64,000 nucleotides of DNA from Paraburkholderia tropica (GCF_900109265.1 NZ_FNZM01000012.1:124001-188000), one strand, 5' to 3'. Shown: positions 34,924 to 43,907, counted from the stretch's first letter. A program made the numbers and translations. Notes: generated by a model from the sequence alone, not told the origin.

Positions 34924-35322
34924 ATGAGAGCAGCAAACGCCGAAATGCTTAGTGAAACCGAACTGCGCGAGCACTATGCGAACCTTCAGCAGCGAGCGCT
35001 GCGCGTATGGTCGCAAAGTCAGTTGCGTATTGATTTGCTCGCAGCCGAAGGACAGACGCCGACGCAGCAATTCCCCGACGAGAATCCGCACGCGATAAAG
35101 GCCGCGACAGATGCCGCGATGATGGCCGCATCGAGCTATCATCGCAGCCTGCCATTCCTTGAAACCGCCAGTTCGCTGACGGAGAGCCTGGCAAAACCCT
35201 CGGCATCCGCTGACGATGAAGAGTGGCGCGAGCAGTTGTTGTTCAGGCTCGCCGAAGTGCTGGAGATCGCCGCAGACCTTATCGCGGAGGGCGAAGCTAA
35301 CCTCGTCCACAGCGAGCAATGA
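34924..35322 (+). CDS. Unknown small helical protein
   Basis: 132 residues if the ATG at 34924 is used; an ATG at 34945 would give 125. I recognise no family. The protein is acidic and predicted mostly alpha-helical, with ELREHYANLQQRALRVWSQS near the start, a SSYHRSLPFLETASSLTESL middle and EEWREQLLFRLAEVLEIAAD at the end. There are no cysteine pairs, signal peptide or membrane segment. It lies alone between the LysR gene and a convergent oxygenase-like gene. Confidence 0.55.
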   Translation: MRAANAEMLSETELREHYANLQQRALRVWSQSQLRIDLLAAEGQTPTQQFPDENPHAIKAATDAAMMAASSYHRSLPFLETASSLTESLAKPSASADDEEWREQLLFRLAEVLEIAADLIAEGEANLVHSEQ

Positions 35323-35415
35323 TGTCTTGATCGACCGCTTAAGAAAAACGGCGGCTTGTGGATCAGCTACGAGTCGCCTATTTCGCGTTGCTGTGCGCGG
35401 TACCGGGCCGTGACT

Positions 35416-36135
35416 TCAATACTGGTCACCGCGGAGCAGGCGACCCGATTGCGGACACACGGTAGCGGGTGAGCCGTTGTACCAGACCTGCTCTTTCTCG
35501 ACTTGCAGCGAAGTCGAGGGAGCAATATCGAAAGCGACCTTTAGCGCGCTTCCAATATCGGCGTCTTCTATCGGCAGCTCCCACGTCAGGAAAACCTGGG
35601 TGAAGTCCTCGCCCGATGCAAATTCGGCTGCGGAAAAATTGCTGCTGCCGCGCCGAATGACGCCGTGGGGTTGAACCGGATCGAAAATCACGGCTGTTCC
35701 CCGCTCGATGGGAAAGCGTTGGCCCGTCAAGGGAAAATGCAAATCCAGCCCCTTATCTTCACTCAGGAAGAGATTGCAGAAAGCGGTATCGCCATATTGC
35801 TCGCCATCGTGGTGATACCGCGCGCCACGACAGGCCATCAGCGCCATGTCGCAATCTGCAATCCTCGCAGGCAGTCCCAGGGCCACGGCCCAACCGGACA
35901 TCGCCTCCACGCAGCGCCTGTAGTCCGGCCAGCGCATTTGCGTGCGCGCCAGAGGCATTGCCTCGACATCCCCGGGTTCCAGAGCGAGCCGCAACGCTGT
36001 CTCTCTTTGCCAATCGGCAAGCACGGCCGCAGAAGGCGCCGGCAGATCGAGCGTACCGGATAAAACGATGTCACTTACGCGGCGACTGCGGATGGCGTCG
36101 CCGCTCCGGAAAAAGGAAGTCAGGATATTTCGCAT
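35416..36135 (-). CDS. 2-oxoglutarate/Fe(II) oxygenase-like protein
   Basis: About 239 residues from the chosen ATG at 36135; in-frame ATGs at 36180, 36189, 36234 and 36273 are possible and no ribosome binding site decides. The jelly-roll signature is visible: His-x-Asp in ARYHHDGEQYGD, then CNLFLSEDKGLDLHFPL, and the distal His with the oxoglutarate-binding Arg in FDPVQPHGVIRRG. This pattern predicts an Fe(II)/2-oxoglutarate hydroxylase of an amino acid or small molecule. There is no neighbouring biosynthetic gene to suggest the substrate. Confidence 0.65.
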   Translation of the reverse strand: MRNILTSFFRSGDAIRSRRVSDIVLSGTLDLPAPSAAVLADWQRETALRLALEPGDVEAMPLARTQMRWPDYRRCVEAMSGWAVALGLPARIADCDMALMACRGARYHHDGEQYGDTAFCNLFLSEDKGLDLHFPLTGQRFPIERGTAVIFDPVQPHGVIRRGSSNFSAAEFASGEDFTQVFLTWELPIEDADIGSALKVAFDIAPSTSLQVEKEQVWYNGSPATVCPQSGRLLRGDQY

Positions 36136-36273
36136 GCGATTCTGTCGACAGGAACTCGTCCATACATTGTAACGATTCATGCCGGCCATCCCGGCAGAGC
36201 CGGGACGAGCCGGCCGCGGAATTAACACACTCATCAAAAAGCGTACGTCCCCAATTTCCCCGACGATCATCAC

Positions 36274-36612
36274 ATAGAAAAGTTAAAGGAACGCTTCCGA
36301 TGCGAACGCCGTCGTCCCGCAACCGTCGATAACAGGAACAGCCGACATGAGGCATCCGATATTAAATAGGTTGCGACCACAACGGAAATCGGTGGACCAA
36401 CATTGCTTCATGGCGCATCGCTACCGTGAACGGATTCATTCAACTCCATCGCACACAGAAGCGTCGAACCGTCAGCACTTCCAACGAGCAGATGCATACC
36501 CCAACCCTCTCCGTTCGAATTCGTCCAATCTCACGCCACCTTTAAGCTTCCTTTAAGTAGGCGCCACTACATTACGCGTCGATCTCTTTCTCCTCAGCAA
36601 CACTCCCTGGCC
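36274..36612. other. Leader of the periplasmic protease gene
   Basis: A 340-bp gap between the divergent oxygenase-like gene and the protease gene. It is relatively AT-rich near 36290-36370, with no gene I can support. The right end holds a direct repeat that may bind a response regulator. Confidence 0.5.
36540..36557 (+). promoter_or_regulatory. Direct CTTTAAG repeats, response-regulator site candidate
   Basis: CTTTAAG occurs at 36540-36546 and again at 36551-36557, an exact 11-bp period. Tandem half-sites one helical turn apart are typical of OmpR-family response regulators (PmrA/QseB/CpxR-like sites with CTTAA or TTTAAG cores). The repeat lies 55 bp before the protease start codon, consistent with envelope-stress control. 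The regulator is not in the window. Confidence 0.45.
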
Positions 36613-38025
36613 ATGATCTCCAAAAAATATCGGCGCAACAGCGTTGCGATCTGTCTCGTCCTCGCGCTCGGCGGCGCGTACGCCATTCTTCATCGACCTG
36701 CCGATGCGGTCGTCAATGAAGTGCAAGCGTCGACGTCCGCATCGGGCGGCGGCGGGACCGCGAAAACCAGCGCCTCCAGCCCGGCTGCCCCGGATTTTTC
36801 TGGCATTGTTGCGCGCTACGGCCCGGCGGTGGTGCATATCGGAGTCAAGGAAGCTGCTTCGATCGATGAGAACGGCCAGAGCACAAGCGGCGGTGAAGCA
36901 CTCGGCTCCGGCTTCATTATTAGTCAGGATGGCTACATACTTACCAACAACCATGTCGTCGACGGCGCGAGCAGCGTCAGCGTCAAGCTGACCGACGGCC
37001 GTGAATTCCACGCGCGCGTCATCGGCAAGGACAAAACCACGGACGTGGCCGTTGTCAAAATCGACGCGTCGAATCTGCCAACGGTGAGGATCGGAAATCC
37101 GGACAACAGCAAGGTCGGCGAATGGGTCGTCGCGATCGGCTCGCCGTACGGCTTTGACAGCACGGTGACGTCTGGCATCATCAGCGCGAAGTCACGCTCG
37201 TTCTCCGACGACAGCCCAATCCCGTTCATACAGACCGACGTGCCCGTCAATCCCGGCAACTCGGGCGGCCCGTTATTCAATCTGAACGGCGAAGTCATCG
37301 GCATCAACTCGATGATCTATTCGCGCACAGGTGGCTTCCAGGGCCTGTCGTTTGCAATTCCGATCGATGCCGCCATGCACGTGAAGGATCAACTCGTCAG
37401 CACCGGCCACGTCACGCGCGGCCGCATCGGAGTGGGCGTGCAACCGCTTGGCGCGGATAAGGCAAAAGCGCTTGGCCTCGACTCGAACAGCGGCGCGTTC
37501 GTAGGCTCTGTCGATCCCGACGGCCCCGCTCAAGCGGCCGGCCTGCGCGCAGGCGACGTGATCATCAGCGTCAACGGCAAGCACATTGGCAGCCCGACGG
37601 AATTGATCGGCCAGATCGCCCAGCTTTCGCCGGGGAGCGACGCGAGCGTCGGCGTGTGGCGCTCCGGTGCCGAGCGCAAGCTGCCGATGGTCATCGGCGC
37701 GCAGCAATCGCCGGAGCGCGCGGAATCTGCACCGCGCCAGCAACGCCAGCAGCAGAGCGGCCCGCGTCTGGGCGTCGCCGTCAGACCGCTGAGCGACGAC
37801 GAGCAGCAGCAAGCGCAGTTGCCGGGCGGATTGATGGTGCAGCAGGCGACCGGGCCGGCCGCGGCAGCGGGCATTCGAACTGGCGACATCATCGTCGCGG
37901 TGGATGGCGAACTGATCCGGAGTGTCGAGCAACTGCGCGACATGATCGCTCAGGCCAACGACAGCGTTTCGATTACGGTGGTGCGCGATGGCGAACAGGC
38001 ATCGGTCGAGGTGCCGCTGAGCTGA
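36613..38025 (+). CDS. Periplasmic serine endoprotease of the DegP/DegQ (Do) family
   Basis: 470-residue envelope protease and chaperone. An N-terminal hydrophobic helix (AICLVLALGGAYAILH) anchors or exports it. A linker rich in Ser, Ala and Gly precedes the trypsin-like domain with His (ILTNNHVVDGA), Asp (DKTTDVAVVKID) and Ser (PVNPGNSGGPLFN). Two PDZ domains follow (about residues 270-365 and 375-470, the latter from GPRLGVAVRPLSDDEQQQAQ). The Do family degrades misfolded periplasmic proteins. The linker between the PDZ domains is Gln-Arg-rich (PRQQRQQQSGPR). Confidence 0.93.
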   Translation: MISKKYRRNSVAICLVLALGGAYAILHRPADAVVNEVQASTSASGGGGTAKTSASSPAAPDFSGIVARYGPAVVHIGVKEAASIDENGQSTSGGEALGSGFIISQDGYILTNNHVVDGASSVSVKLTDGREFHARVIGKDKTTDVAVVKIDASNLPTVRIGNPDNSKVGEWVVAIGSPYGFDSTVTSGIISAKSRSFSDDSPIPFIQTDVPVNPGNSGGPLFNLNGEVIGINSMIYSRTGGFQGLSFAIPIDAAMHVKDQLVSTGHVTRGRIGVGVQPLGADKAKALGLDSNSGAFVGSVDPDGPAQAAGLRAGDVIISVNGKHIGSPTELIGQIAQLSPGSDASVGVWRSGAERKLPMVIGAQQSPERAESAPRQQRQQQSGPRLGVAVRPLSDDEQQQAQLPGGLMVQQATGPAAAAGIRTGDIIVAVDGELIRSVEQLRDMIAQANDSVSITVVRDGEQASVEVPLS

Positions 38026-38401
38026 TTGACAGAGCGCGGCGGCTCGCGTCCGGTGGGTATCGGGCGCCGGCGCCCGCTGCGCACGACGTTGCGTGGCTCC
38101 GAAAATAGGCACTCCGACGCGAGCGCAGCCTTGGCGGCTCCGCTCGCTTTCTGTCGATCGTTGCGCGCCAGGCCCACGGTTTCTCGCCACAGAACGCACG
38201 GAGCCGCACACGAACAGAGCCCACCTGGGCATCGGCGACTGCATCAGCGATGCAACGGGCCTGGAGGAGAGACCTGCACGATGCGAACCTCTGCGGACCG
38301 TCTGATAGACGAACAGTCTCTGCTGGAAATGCGGGTTGAAAGTGTCGCGAGACACTCGACTTCATGGGCGGTGCTGTGCGTGGGTAAGCCACTGCACAGA
38401 A
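38026..38401. other. Gap between protease and heme-utilisation genes
   Basis: About 375 bp with no gene I can support; plus-strand frames here are short and not conserved in character. A 6-bp-arm hairpin, AGTGTC-GCGA-GACACT, lies at 38341-38356 without a T run. The promoter and palindrome of the hutWX operon begin just after. Confidence 0.5.
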
Positions 38402-38460
38402 TTGACATAGCTCAGAGCAGACCGGAGATACCCAATAAATGAGAAACGGTCTCATCTATT
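38402..38460 (+). promoter_or_regulatory. hutWX promoter with Fur-box-like palindrome
   Basis: TTGACA (38402-38407) and GAGATA (38425-38430), 17 bp apart, resemble -35 and -10 boxes. Directly downstream, AATAAATGAGA (38434-38444) and TCTCATCTATT (38450-38460) are 11-bp inverted arms with one mismatch around AACGG. The inner part, TGAGAAACGGTCTCA, resembles a Fur box (TGATAATNATTATCA). A repressor bound here would cover the transcription start, which suits iron-repressed heme genes. The element covers the ATG at 38439, which speaks against that codon as the hutW start. Confidence 0.6.
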
Positions 38461-38495
38461 GTGAGTCATCGACATCTTCGGAAAAGCAGACTCGC

Positions 38496-39818
38496 ATGAC
38501 GCCAGACATCACAAGATTTTATGCTGCGGAAAACGGCATACCGTTCGCGGATCGCCCGGCCATCATGCCCTGGCGCGCACAGAACAGCGTCCCGGCGCAG
38601 GAAATTGCCGCGCAATGGCAAACGCTCTGCAACCGTCGCCTGCCCTCAAACAAGCGCCTCGTCTATCTCCACATTCCATTTTGCGCGACACGCTGCAGGT
38701 TTTGCGGTTTTTACCAGAATCGTCTGGAAGATGACGTCATGGAGAAATACTGCGATTACCTGATCCGCGAAATTGAACTGGAATCCGCTTGCGCACTTCA
38801 TCGCGACGCGCCGGTTCACGCCGTGTACCTGGGTGGCGGGACACCCTCGGCGCTGGGTGCAGCACAACTACATCGGCTGATCAGTGTCGTACGGCGCTGC
38901 TTGCCGCTGGCGCCGGACTGCGAGATCACCATTGAAGGGCGCGTCCTCAATTTTGACGACGATCGTGTCGATGCATGCCTCGACGCGGGCGCAAACCGCT
39001 TTTCGATCGGCATTCAAACGTTCGACACCCTCATACGACGTCGTTTAGGACGTCGAGCCACCCGCGAGGAAGCGCTCGCGTTCCTGCGCAAGCTGACGAG
39101 GCGCGACAGCGCAGCCGTTGTCTGTGATCTGATCTTCGGATTGCCCGGCCAAACTCACGAATCGTGGTTCGACGATCTGAAGTTGGTTCGCGATCTTGGG
39201 CTTGACGGCGTGGATCTCTATTCGCTGAATCTGCTGCCTTCGACTGCGCTGGCCAAAGCCGTCGTCGATCAGCGCATCACGTTGCCGGATCTCGCCGCGC
39301 GCCGAGACTTCTATGTCGAGGGCGCACGACTGCTTGGCGAAAATGGTTGGCATCAACTCAGCAATAGCCATTGGGCGCGAACCACGCGTGAGCGCAACAT
39401 CTACAACCTGTTGATCAAGCAAGGCGCGGATTGTCTTGCATTCGGCAGCGGTGCGGGCGGCAATCTCGATGGTGATTCGTACAGGATTGCGCCAGACCTC
39501 ACCACTTATTTTGCGCAGTTGGACGATGGACGAAAACCCATCATGGCGATGACCCGCGCAAATGGCGAACAACGCTGGCGTCTCGATCTTCAGGGCGGCA
39601 TCGAAGCGGGGCGCTACGACCTGAGCCGTATTGTCGAAAACCCAGTCGTGCTCGCTCCCCTGCTACAGCAATGGCAACGGTGCGGCCTCGTGAACTGCGA
39701 AGATTCGCGCTTTACCCTGACGCCCGAAGGCCGCTTCTGGGGCAACAATCTGCTGCAGGCGCTACAGACTCTGCTTCCTCAACTGACCACGCTCCATGGC
39801 GACTTCGCAAATGCATAG
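38496..39818 (+). CDS. hutW: Heme-utilisation radical SAM protein HutW/ChuW
   Basis: 440-residue radical SAM enzyme related to HemN/HemW. The cluster motif is CATRCRFC (Cys-x3-Cys-x2-Cys) after YLHIPF, followed by YLGGGTPSAL, RFSIGIQTFD and VCDLIFGLPGQTHESW. The ChuW/HutW group opens the heme ring without oxygen using a radical methyl transfer, releasing iron, and it is normally paired with HutX as here. The ATG at 38496 gives the usual MTPDITRFYA beginning; the upstream ATG at 38439 lies in the palindrome. It overlaps hutX by 23 bp. HemN-type coproporphyrinogen oxidase is the alternative, made unlikely by the partner gene. Confidence 0.87.
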   Translation: MTPDITRFYAAENGIPFADRPAIMPWRAQNSVPAQEIAAQWQTLCNRRLPSNKRLVYLHIPFCATRCRFCGFYQNRLEDDVMEKYCDYLIREIELESACALHRDAPVHAVYLGGGTPSALGAAQLHRLISVVRRCLPLAPDCEITIEGRVLNFDDDRVDACLDAGANRFSIGIQTFDTLIRRRLGRRATREEALAFLRKLTRRDSAAVVCDLIFGLPGQTHESWFDDLKLVRDLGLDGVDLYSLNLLPSTALAKAVVDQRITLPDLAARRDFYVEGARLLGENGWHQLSNSHWARTTRERNIYNLLIKQGADCLAFGSGAGGNLDGDSYRIAPDLTTYFAQLDDGRKPIMAMTRANGEQRWRLDLQGGIEAGRYDLSRIVENPVVLAPLLQQWQRCGLVNCEDSRFTLTPEGRFWGNNLLQALQTLLPQLTTLHGDFANA

Positions 39819-40314
39819 CACCCAGGCACTGATCGACTTTCTCGCAACCGGGCCGGATGGCACTGTCGAAGACATCGCCCGTACGTATTCTGTCTCGCCG
39901 TTGCAGATCATTCGGCGACTTCCGCACACTCACGTTCTGGATGGCGGACTTTTTGAAACGGTCTGGTCGGACGTTTGCGATTGGGGCGATGTCACCACGC
40001 TCATCCATCACGACGACCTGATCCTCGAATTTCAAGGGACTTTACCGCGCGGCCAACATGCACACGGTTTCTTCAATCTTCAGGGCGACCAGGGCTTGAA
40101 AGGCCACATCCGCTCCGATCGCTGCGAACACATCGCGTTCGTTGAACGTCGTTTCATGGGCGTCGACACCGCGTCCATCTGGTTCATCAATGCCGATGGG
40201 CGCGCGATGCTCAAGATATTCGTAGGGCGCGACAGCAACAGACAATTGCATGAAACCCAGCTTCTCGCCTTCCGCGCATTATCTCGCGCACTCGAAAGGC
40301 GTCCTGCGCTTTAA
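39796..40314 (+). CDS. hutX: Cytosolic heme-utilisation protein HutX
   Basis: 172-residue intracellular heme-binding protein of the HutX/HuvX family, which stores or hands heme to a degrading enzyme. The family pattern is visible: SPLQIIRRLPHTHVLDG, TTLIHHDDLILEFQGTLPRG, HGFFNLQGDQGLKGHIR and FMGVDTASIWFINADGRAML. It overlaps hutW by 23 bp, so the two are co-translated. No TonB receptor or hemin ABC importer is present in the window. Confidence 0.88.
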   Translation: MATSQMHSTQALIDFLATGPDGTVEDIARTYSVSPLQIIRRLPHTHVLDGGLFETVWSDVCDWGDVTTLIHHDDLILEFQGTLPRGQHAHGFFNLQGDQGLKGHIRSDRCEHIAFVERRFMGVDTASIWFINADGRAMLKIFVGRDSNRQLHETQLLAFRALSRALERRPAL

Positions 40315-40330
40315 ATCGCGCTCAACGGAA

Positions 40331-40372
40331 AGTCGCACGCCTTCAAGACCGCGCACAATACGCCGTGCGACT
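40331..40372. terminator. Stem-loop between convergent genes
   Basis: AGTCGCACG (40331-40339) pairs perfectly with CGTGCGACT (40364-40372) around a 24-nt loop. It lies between hutX and the convergent oxidoreductase gene and touches the latter's stop codon. There is no T run on either side, so it could terminate or stabilise transcripts only weakly. Confidence 0.35.
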
Positions 40373-41700
40373 CACATCATCTCGGGAACGCGTACATCGG
40401 AACCGTCGCTAAATCGCCCCAAGCGAAATGGCGAGATATCGAACTGCGGCCGCTCGCCCATCACCATTTGACTCACGAGCATGCCCGCCCCCGGTCCCAA
40501 TGCAAAGCCGTGGCCGCTGAACCCGGAGGCAATCATGAGGCCGGGCTTCGCATCGACGGGCGAGATAACAGGAACCAGGTCTGGCGTGGTGTCGATCGCG
40601 CCAGCCCACGCGTGCGCGATCCGCAGCCCCGCGAGTTCTGGAAAGACACTCGCCACGTTGCGCAAAGCGCGCTCGAGCCACTCGGTATCGGGCCGTGGAT
40701 CGAGCACGCGATGCCGCTCGAAGGGCGTAACGTCACGGTCGCCCCAACTGGCGCGCGCTTCCGGACCGTCGAAGAAACTCGACCCGACGCGGATCTTCAG
40801 TTTCTTCTTCAATTTGCTGCGGAACATGGTGCGAAACTGGATCGAATGCCGCAGGTTTTGCGGCGCCAGTTCTACGCGGCCATATCCAGGAACCGCGATG
40901 GTATAGCCACCGTCGAGCCGACGCCGCAGCGCGAAATTCGGCCCCGAGAAACAACCGTCGATCACACCCGGCGCCTCGGCGGTACGCAACGCCGTGCCGA
41001 TCACGTTGATGGCCGGAAGCGCGATGCCCTGCCGCTGACAAAACAGCGCACTCCATGCGCCACCCGCAAGCACGACGTTATCGACAGCGATACGGCCTCG
41101 CTCCGTCCAGACACCCGAAACGCGACCCGAGCTTTCATCGAGTGCGCGGACCGCGCAATTCTGATAAATCCTGGCGCCCAGCTTTTGCGCGCCTCTGGCA
41201 ATCGCAGGCGCGGCTTTCGACGGTTCGGCGCGACCATCGGACGGCGACCACAAACCTCCCGCCCATTTCCCCTTGCCGGATGGAATGCGCGAAGCCAGTT
41301 CACGCGCAGACAGAATGTCGCTGCTGAACCCTAAGGCCCTCGCCCCCGCCAGCCACTTCTCCCACTGCGCAACATCCGCCTGGCTCTCCGTGCTGTACAA
41401 AATGCCGGACTTGCGAAAGCCGATATCGTCGCCCAACTCCTCGTTCAATTCGCCCCAACGCCGCAGGCTTTGCATGGCAAGCGGCAATTCATGGAGATCG
41501 CGATTCTGCTGACGTACCCAACCCCAGTTGCGCCCCGACTGTTCGCCCGCGATCACGCCTTTTTCCAGCAAGACGACCGATACGCCGCGCCGCGCGAGTT
41601 CATAGGCCGTGCTGACGCCGACGATGCCGCCCCCTATCACCGCCACATCGCAGCGATCGGGAAAGCCTTCGCTATTTATGACTTCATCGATCTTAAGCAT
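40372..41700 (-). CDS. FAD-dependent amine/amino-acid oxidoreductase (DadA-like)
   Basis: 442-residue flavoprotein of the DAO superfamily (D-amino acid dehydrogenase, glycine oxidase, opine oxidase subunit). The FAD-binding motif is VAVIGGGIVGVSTAYELA with LLEKGVIAGEQSGRN after it. The C-terminal substrate domain has HAWAGAIDTTPDLVPVI and SGFSGHGFALGPGAG. It oxidatively deaminates a primary or secondary amine or amino acid. An amino-acid-type binding protein gene lies 80 bp upstream on the same strand, suggesting import and oxidation of one nitrogen compound. Confidence 0.87.
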   Translation of the reverse strand: MLKIDEVINSEGFPDRCDVAVIGGGIVGVSTAYELARRGVSVVLLEKGVIAGEQSGRNWGWVRQQNRDLHELPLAMQSLRRWGELNEELGDDIGFRKSGILYSTESQADVAQWEKWLAGARALGFSSDILSARELASRIPSGKGKWAGGLWSPSDGRAEPSKAAPAIARGAQKLGARIYQNCAVRALDESSGRVSGVWTERGRIAVDNVVLAGGAWSALFCQRQGIALPAINVIGTALRTAEAPGVIDGCFSGPNFALRRRLDGGYTIAVPGYGRVELAPQNLRHSIQFRTMFRSKLKKKLKIRVGSSFFDGPEARASWGDRDVTPFERHRVLDPRPDTEWLERALRNVASVFPELAGLRIAHAWAGAIDTTPDLVPVISPVDAKPGLMIASGFSGHGFALGPGAGMLVSQMVMGERPQFDISPFRLGRFSDGSDVRVPEMM

Positions 41701-41780
41701 GTCTCTCGTCTGTTCAATGAAACCGTCATGTCGACGCTACTGAGTGGCCTCAACAGCAGGGCCTGCAGTGGCATCGATAC

Positions 41781-42587
41781 TCAAGCGATCATGTGCCACT
41801 TCTTCAGCAGCGCGTCGAGTGTGCCGTCGGCCTTCATCTTCGTGAGCGCGTCGTTGATCTTTGCGAGCAGTGCGTCGTTGCCTTTCTTCACCGCGACTGC
41901 AATGTCGAATTTCTTCATCGGCACATAGGCGTCGTCGACGCGCGTGCCAGCCATTGAACCCATCGCTTCCTGCGCCTTGAGCAGCGGGTAATCGTTGAAA
42001 CCGGCAACAATGCGGCCAAGCGCGACATCGCGCGTCATGTCGGCGGGACTGTCGTACATCTTCACTTCCTTGAAGATGCCGAGTTTGGTCAACTGGTCGC
42101 CATAGTCGGTCGCGGTCAGCGCGCCGATCGACATGCCCTTGAAGTCCTGCGCCGAACGATAGTTGGTCTTGTCCGACGCCTTCACGATAACGCCTTCGCC
42201 GAATGCGGTGACCGGCTGCGAAAACGATACGACTTCGGCCCGTTTCTCGGTCGGCGTCATGCCGGCAACGATCAGGTCGATCTTGCCCGACACCACCGAA
42301 GGAATCAGGGCCGAAAACGGCACCGCCTGATAATCGACATCGAAGCCTTCGCGCTTCGCGATCTCACGCACGACGTCGGGCATCAAGCCCTCGATCTGTT
42401 GCGTCTTGATGTCGAGGAACGTAGTCGGGGCGCTCGAGGGCGGCGAGCCGGCCCGCAGCGTGGCGGCGTCGGCCTGTGCAACATGCCCCCACACCGACAG
42501 CGACAGCGTGACGCCCGAGACAACGGCAAAGCGCTTCAAAGCGGCACCGAACGTAGCGCGAGACAGGTTGAATGCGATGTACGACAT
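41781..42587 (-). CDS. Amino-acid ABC transporter periplasmic binding protein
   Basis: 268-residue periplasmic type II binding protein of the polar amino acid family. A Sec signal covers about residues 1-40 (VSGVTLSLSVWGHVAQADA). The SBP_bac_3 pattern is visible: APTTFLDIKTQQIEGLMPDV, DLIVAGMTPTEKRAEVVSFS, GMSIGALTATDYGDQLTKLG and AVAVKKGNDALLAKINDAL. No permease or ATPase gene accompanies it, so it must feed a transporter encoded elsewhere. It precedes the DadA-like oxidoreductase on the same strand. Confidence 0.88.
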   Translation of the reverse strand: MSYIAFNLSRATFGAALKRFAVVSGVTLSLSVWGHVAQADAATLRAGSPPSSAPTTFLDIKTQQIEGLMPDVVREIAKREGFDVDYQAVPFSALIPSVVSGKIDLIVAGMTPTEKRAEVVSFSQPVTAFGEGVIVKASDKTNYRSAQDFKGMSIGALTATDYGDQLTKLGIFKEVKMYDSPADMTRDVALGRIVAGFNDYPLLKAQEAMGSMAGTRVDDAYVPMKKFDIAVAVKKGNDALLAKINDALTKMKADGTLDALLKKWHMIA

Positions 42588-43022
42588 GGCGTCCTTTCCT
42601 TTAGGGGTTTCTGGAACAACAATCGGCCAGGTACGGGAGTCGTTTCAGCCACCCGTGCGGCGATGTCTGCACGCCGCGATCGCCGCGCAGTATCGACCCG
42701 TCGACAAATGAAAATTAGCTCACTGGATTTCAGTATAGTGAACACAGAATCTTTGACCAGTGATCAAAAATAAATTTGCGGGGTCGCAATGAACTGCCCG
42801 ATTCGATGCACCGACAGCGCGCGAAAAGAAGAGAAGGGGGTTGCCGCCCGGGGTGGCTCACCATCCTCATCATTATATTGAATCGACGGATCGATCCATT
42901 CCCGATGGACGTTCGGTCAGCCGGTGTGAAGTTTCGTGAGAAGAACGTCCTATCCTCCGCCCGAGTTGTGTGGAAGATTGCACGTTCCACCCGAGTTCAC
43001 GTCGCAACGCCCGTCGCCGCCT
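42588..43022. other. Divergent promoter region of binding protein and GNAT genes
   Basis: A 435-bp gap containing a near-perfect 17-bp palindrome at 42752-42768. The rest holds no gene I can support. The frame open upstream of the GNAT start at 43023 has no conserved character. Confidence 0.5.
42752..42768. promoter_or_regulatory. GntR/FadR-type operator candidate
   Basis: TTTGACCAGTGATCAAA is a 17-bp palindrome with 8-bp arms, one mismatched pair and a central G. The TTTGA...TCAAA ends resemble operators of FadR-type GntR regulators. It is 165 bp upstream of the binding-protein start codon on the minus strand. No GntR gene is adjacent. Confidence 0.5.
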
Positions 43023-43907
43023 ATGCTCAGTTCAGCCCGCACCGGTACTCTCCACTACCGCCCTTTCATGATGGGCGACGTCGAAGCGGCAGCCCGGCTT
43101 TCAGCCGCTGTCGGCTGGGCGCACCGGCAAGAGGATTGGCGTTTCGCCGCTGCGGCCGGGAATGGCTACGTCGCGTGTTCAGAAGACGCGATCATCGGCA
43201 CGGCCTTCTGCTGGACATTCGGCGACGATCGCGCCACGCTCGGCATGCTGATCGTCGCTCCGGAACGGCAAGGCTGCGGCATCGGGCGGCGTCTGCTGGA
43301 GCATGTCGCGAACGTAGCAGGGAACCGCATGACGTTTCTCTACGCCACCGCAGCAGGTAAGCCCCTGTATGAAAGCGTCGGCTTCCGGGCTTGTGGCACG
43401 CTGACTCAGTACCGCGGGATTCCCGCGCATATTCCGGAGAAACACGCACTTGAACAGGAGACCCTGCGGGAGCTCGCGGATGAGGACATGCCTGCGGTCA
43501 TTCAGATGGCGTCGCGTGCTTGCGGACTGGACCGGCGTGACATATTGCTGTCGCTGCGAGCCCTGGCACGCGGCGTGGTGATCGAGCGCGAGGGGGAAAT
43601 TGTCGGGTTTTCGCTGATCAGACCGTTTGGATTGGGCTATGCGATCGGTCCGGTGATCGCCGCTCCGTCGCATGACGATGCGCGGGCGAAGCGGCTGATC
43701 GGTCATTGGCTGGCGCAGCATGCAGGCGACGTTGTGCGGGTCGACGCACCGGAAACAGCGAACCTGGGTCCGTGGCTTCGCCATCTGGGTCTGACGCCCG
43801 CAAGCCATGTGGTGCGAATGGTCCGCAACATCGCCGAGAATGTTCAGTTCGGCGAACTCGACAATAACTGGCGCTATTACGCGGTGATCAACCAGGCGCT
43901 GGGATAA
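43023..43907 (+). CDS. GNAT acetyltransferase with C-terminal YitH-like domain
   Basis: 294-residue protein made of two acetyltransferase-like halves. The N-terminal GNAT domain (about 10-135) has the acetyl-CoA loop MLIVAPERQGCGIGRRLLEH and the YESVGFRACG end. The C-terminal half (about 150-290), with FSLIRPFGLGYAIGPVIAA, matches the YitH-type domain. The substrate is unknown. I chose the ATG at 43023, as the upstream part of the frame looks non-coding. It converges with the gluconate operon. Confidence 0.82.
   Translation: MLSSARTGTLHYRPFMMGDVEAAARLSAAVGWAHRQEDWRFAAAAGNGYVACSEDAIIGTAFCWTFGDDRATLGMLIVAPERQGCGIGRRLLEHVANVAGNRMTFLYATAAGKPLYESVGFRACGTLTQYRGIPAHIPEKHALEQETLRELADEDMPAVIQMASRACGLDRRDILLSLRALARGVVIEREGEIVGFSLIRPFGLGYAIGPVIAAPSHDDARAKRLIGHWLAQHAGDVVRVDAPETANLGPWLRHLGLTPASHVVRMVRNIAENVQFGELDNNWRYYAVINQALG

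Noticed and set aside
38439..38495. Upstream ATG for hutW at 38439
   Set aside because: It lies inside the palindrome and just past the predicted -10 box, so it would be at or before the transcription start; the ATG at 38496 gives the normal HutW N-terminus.
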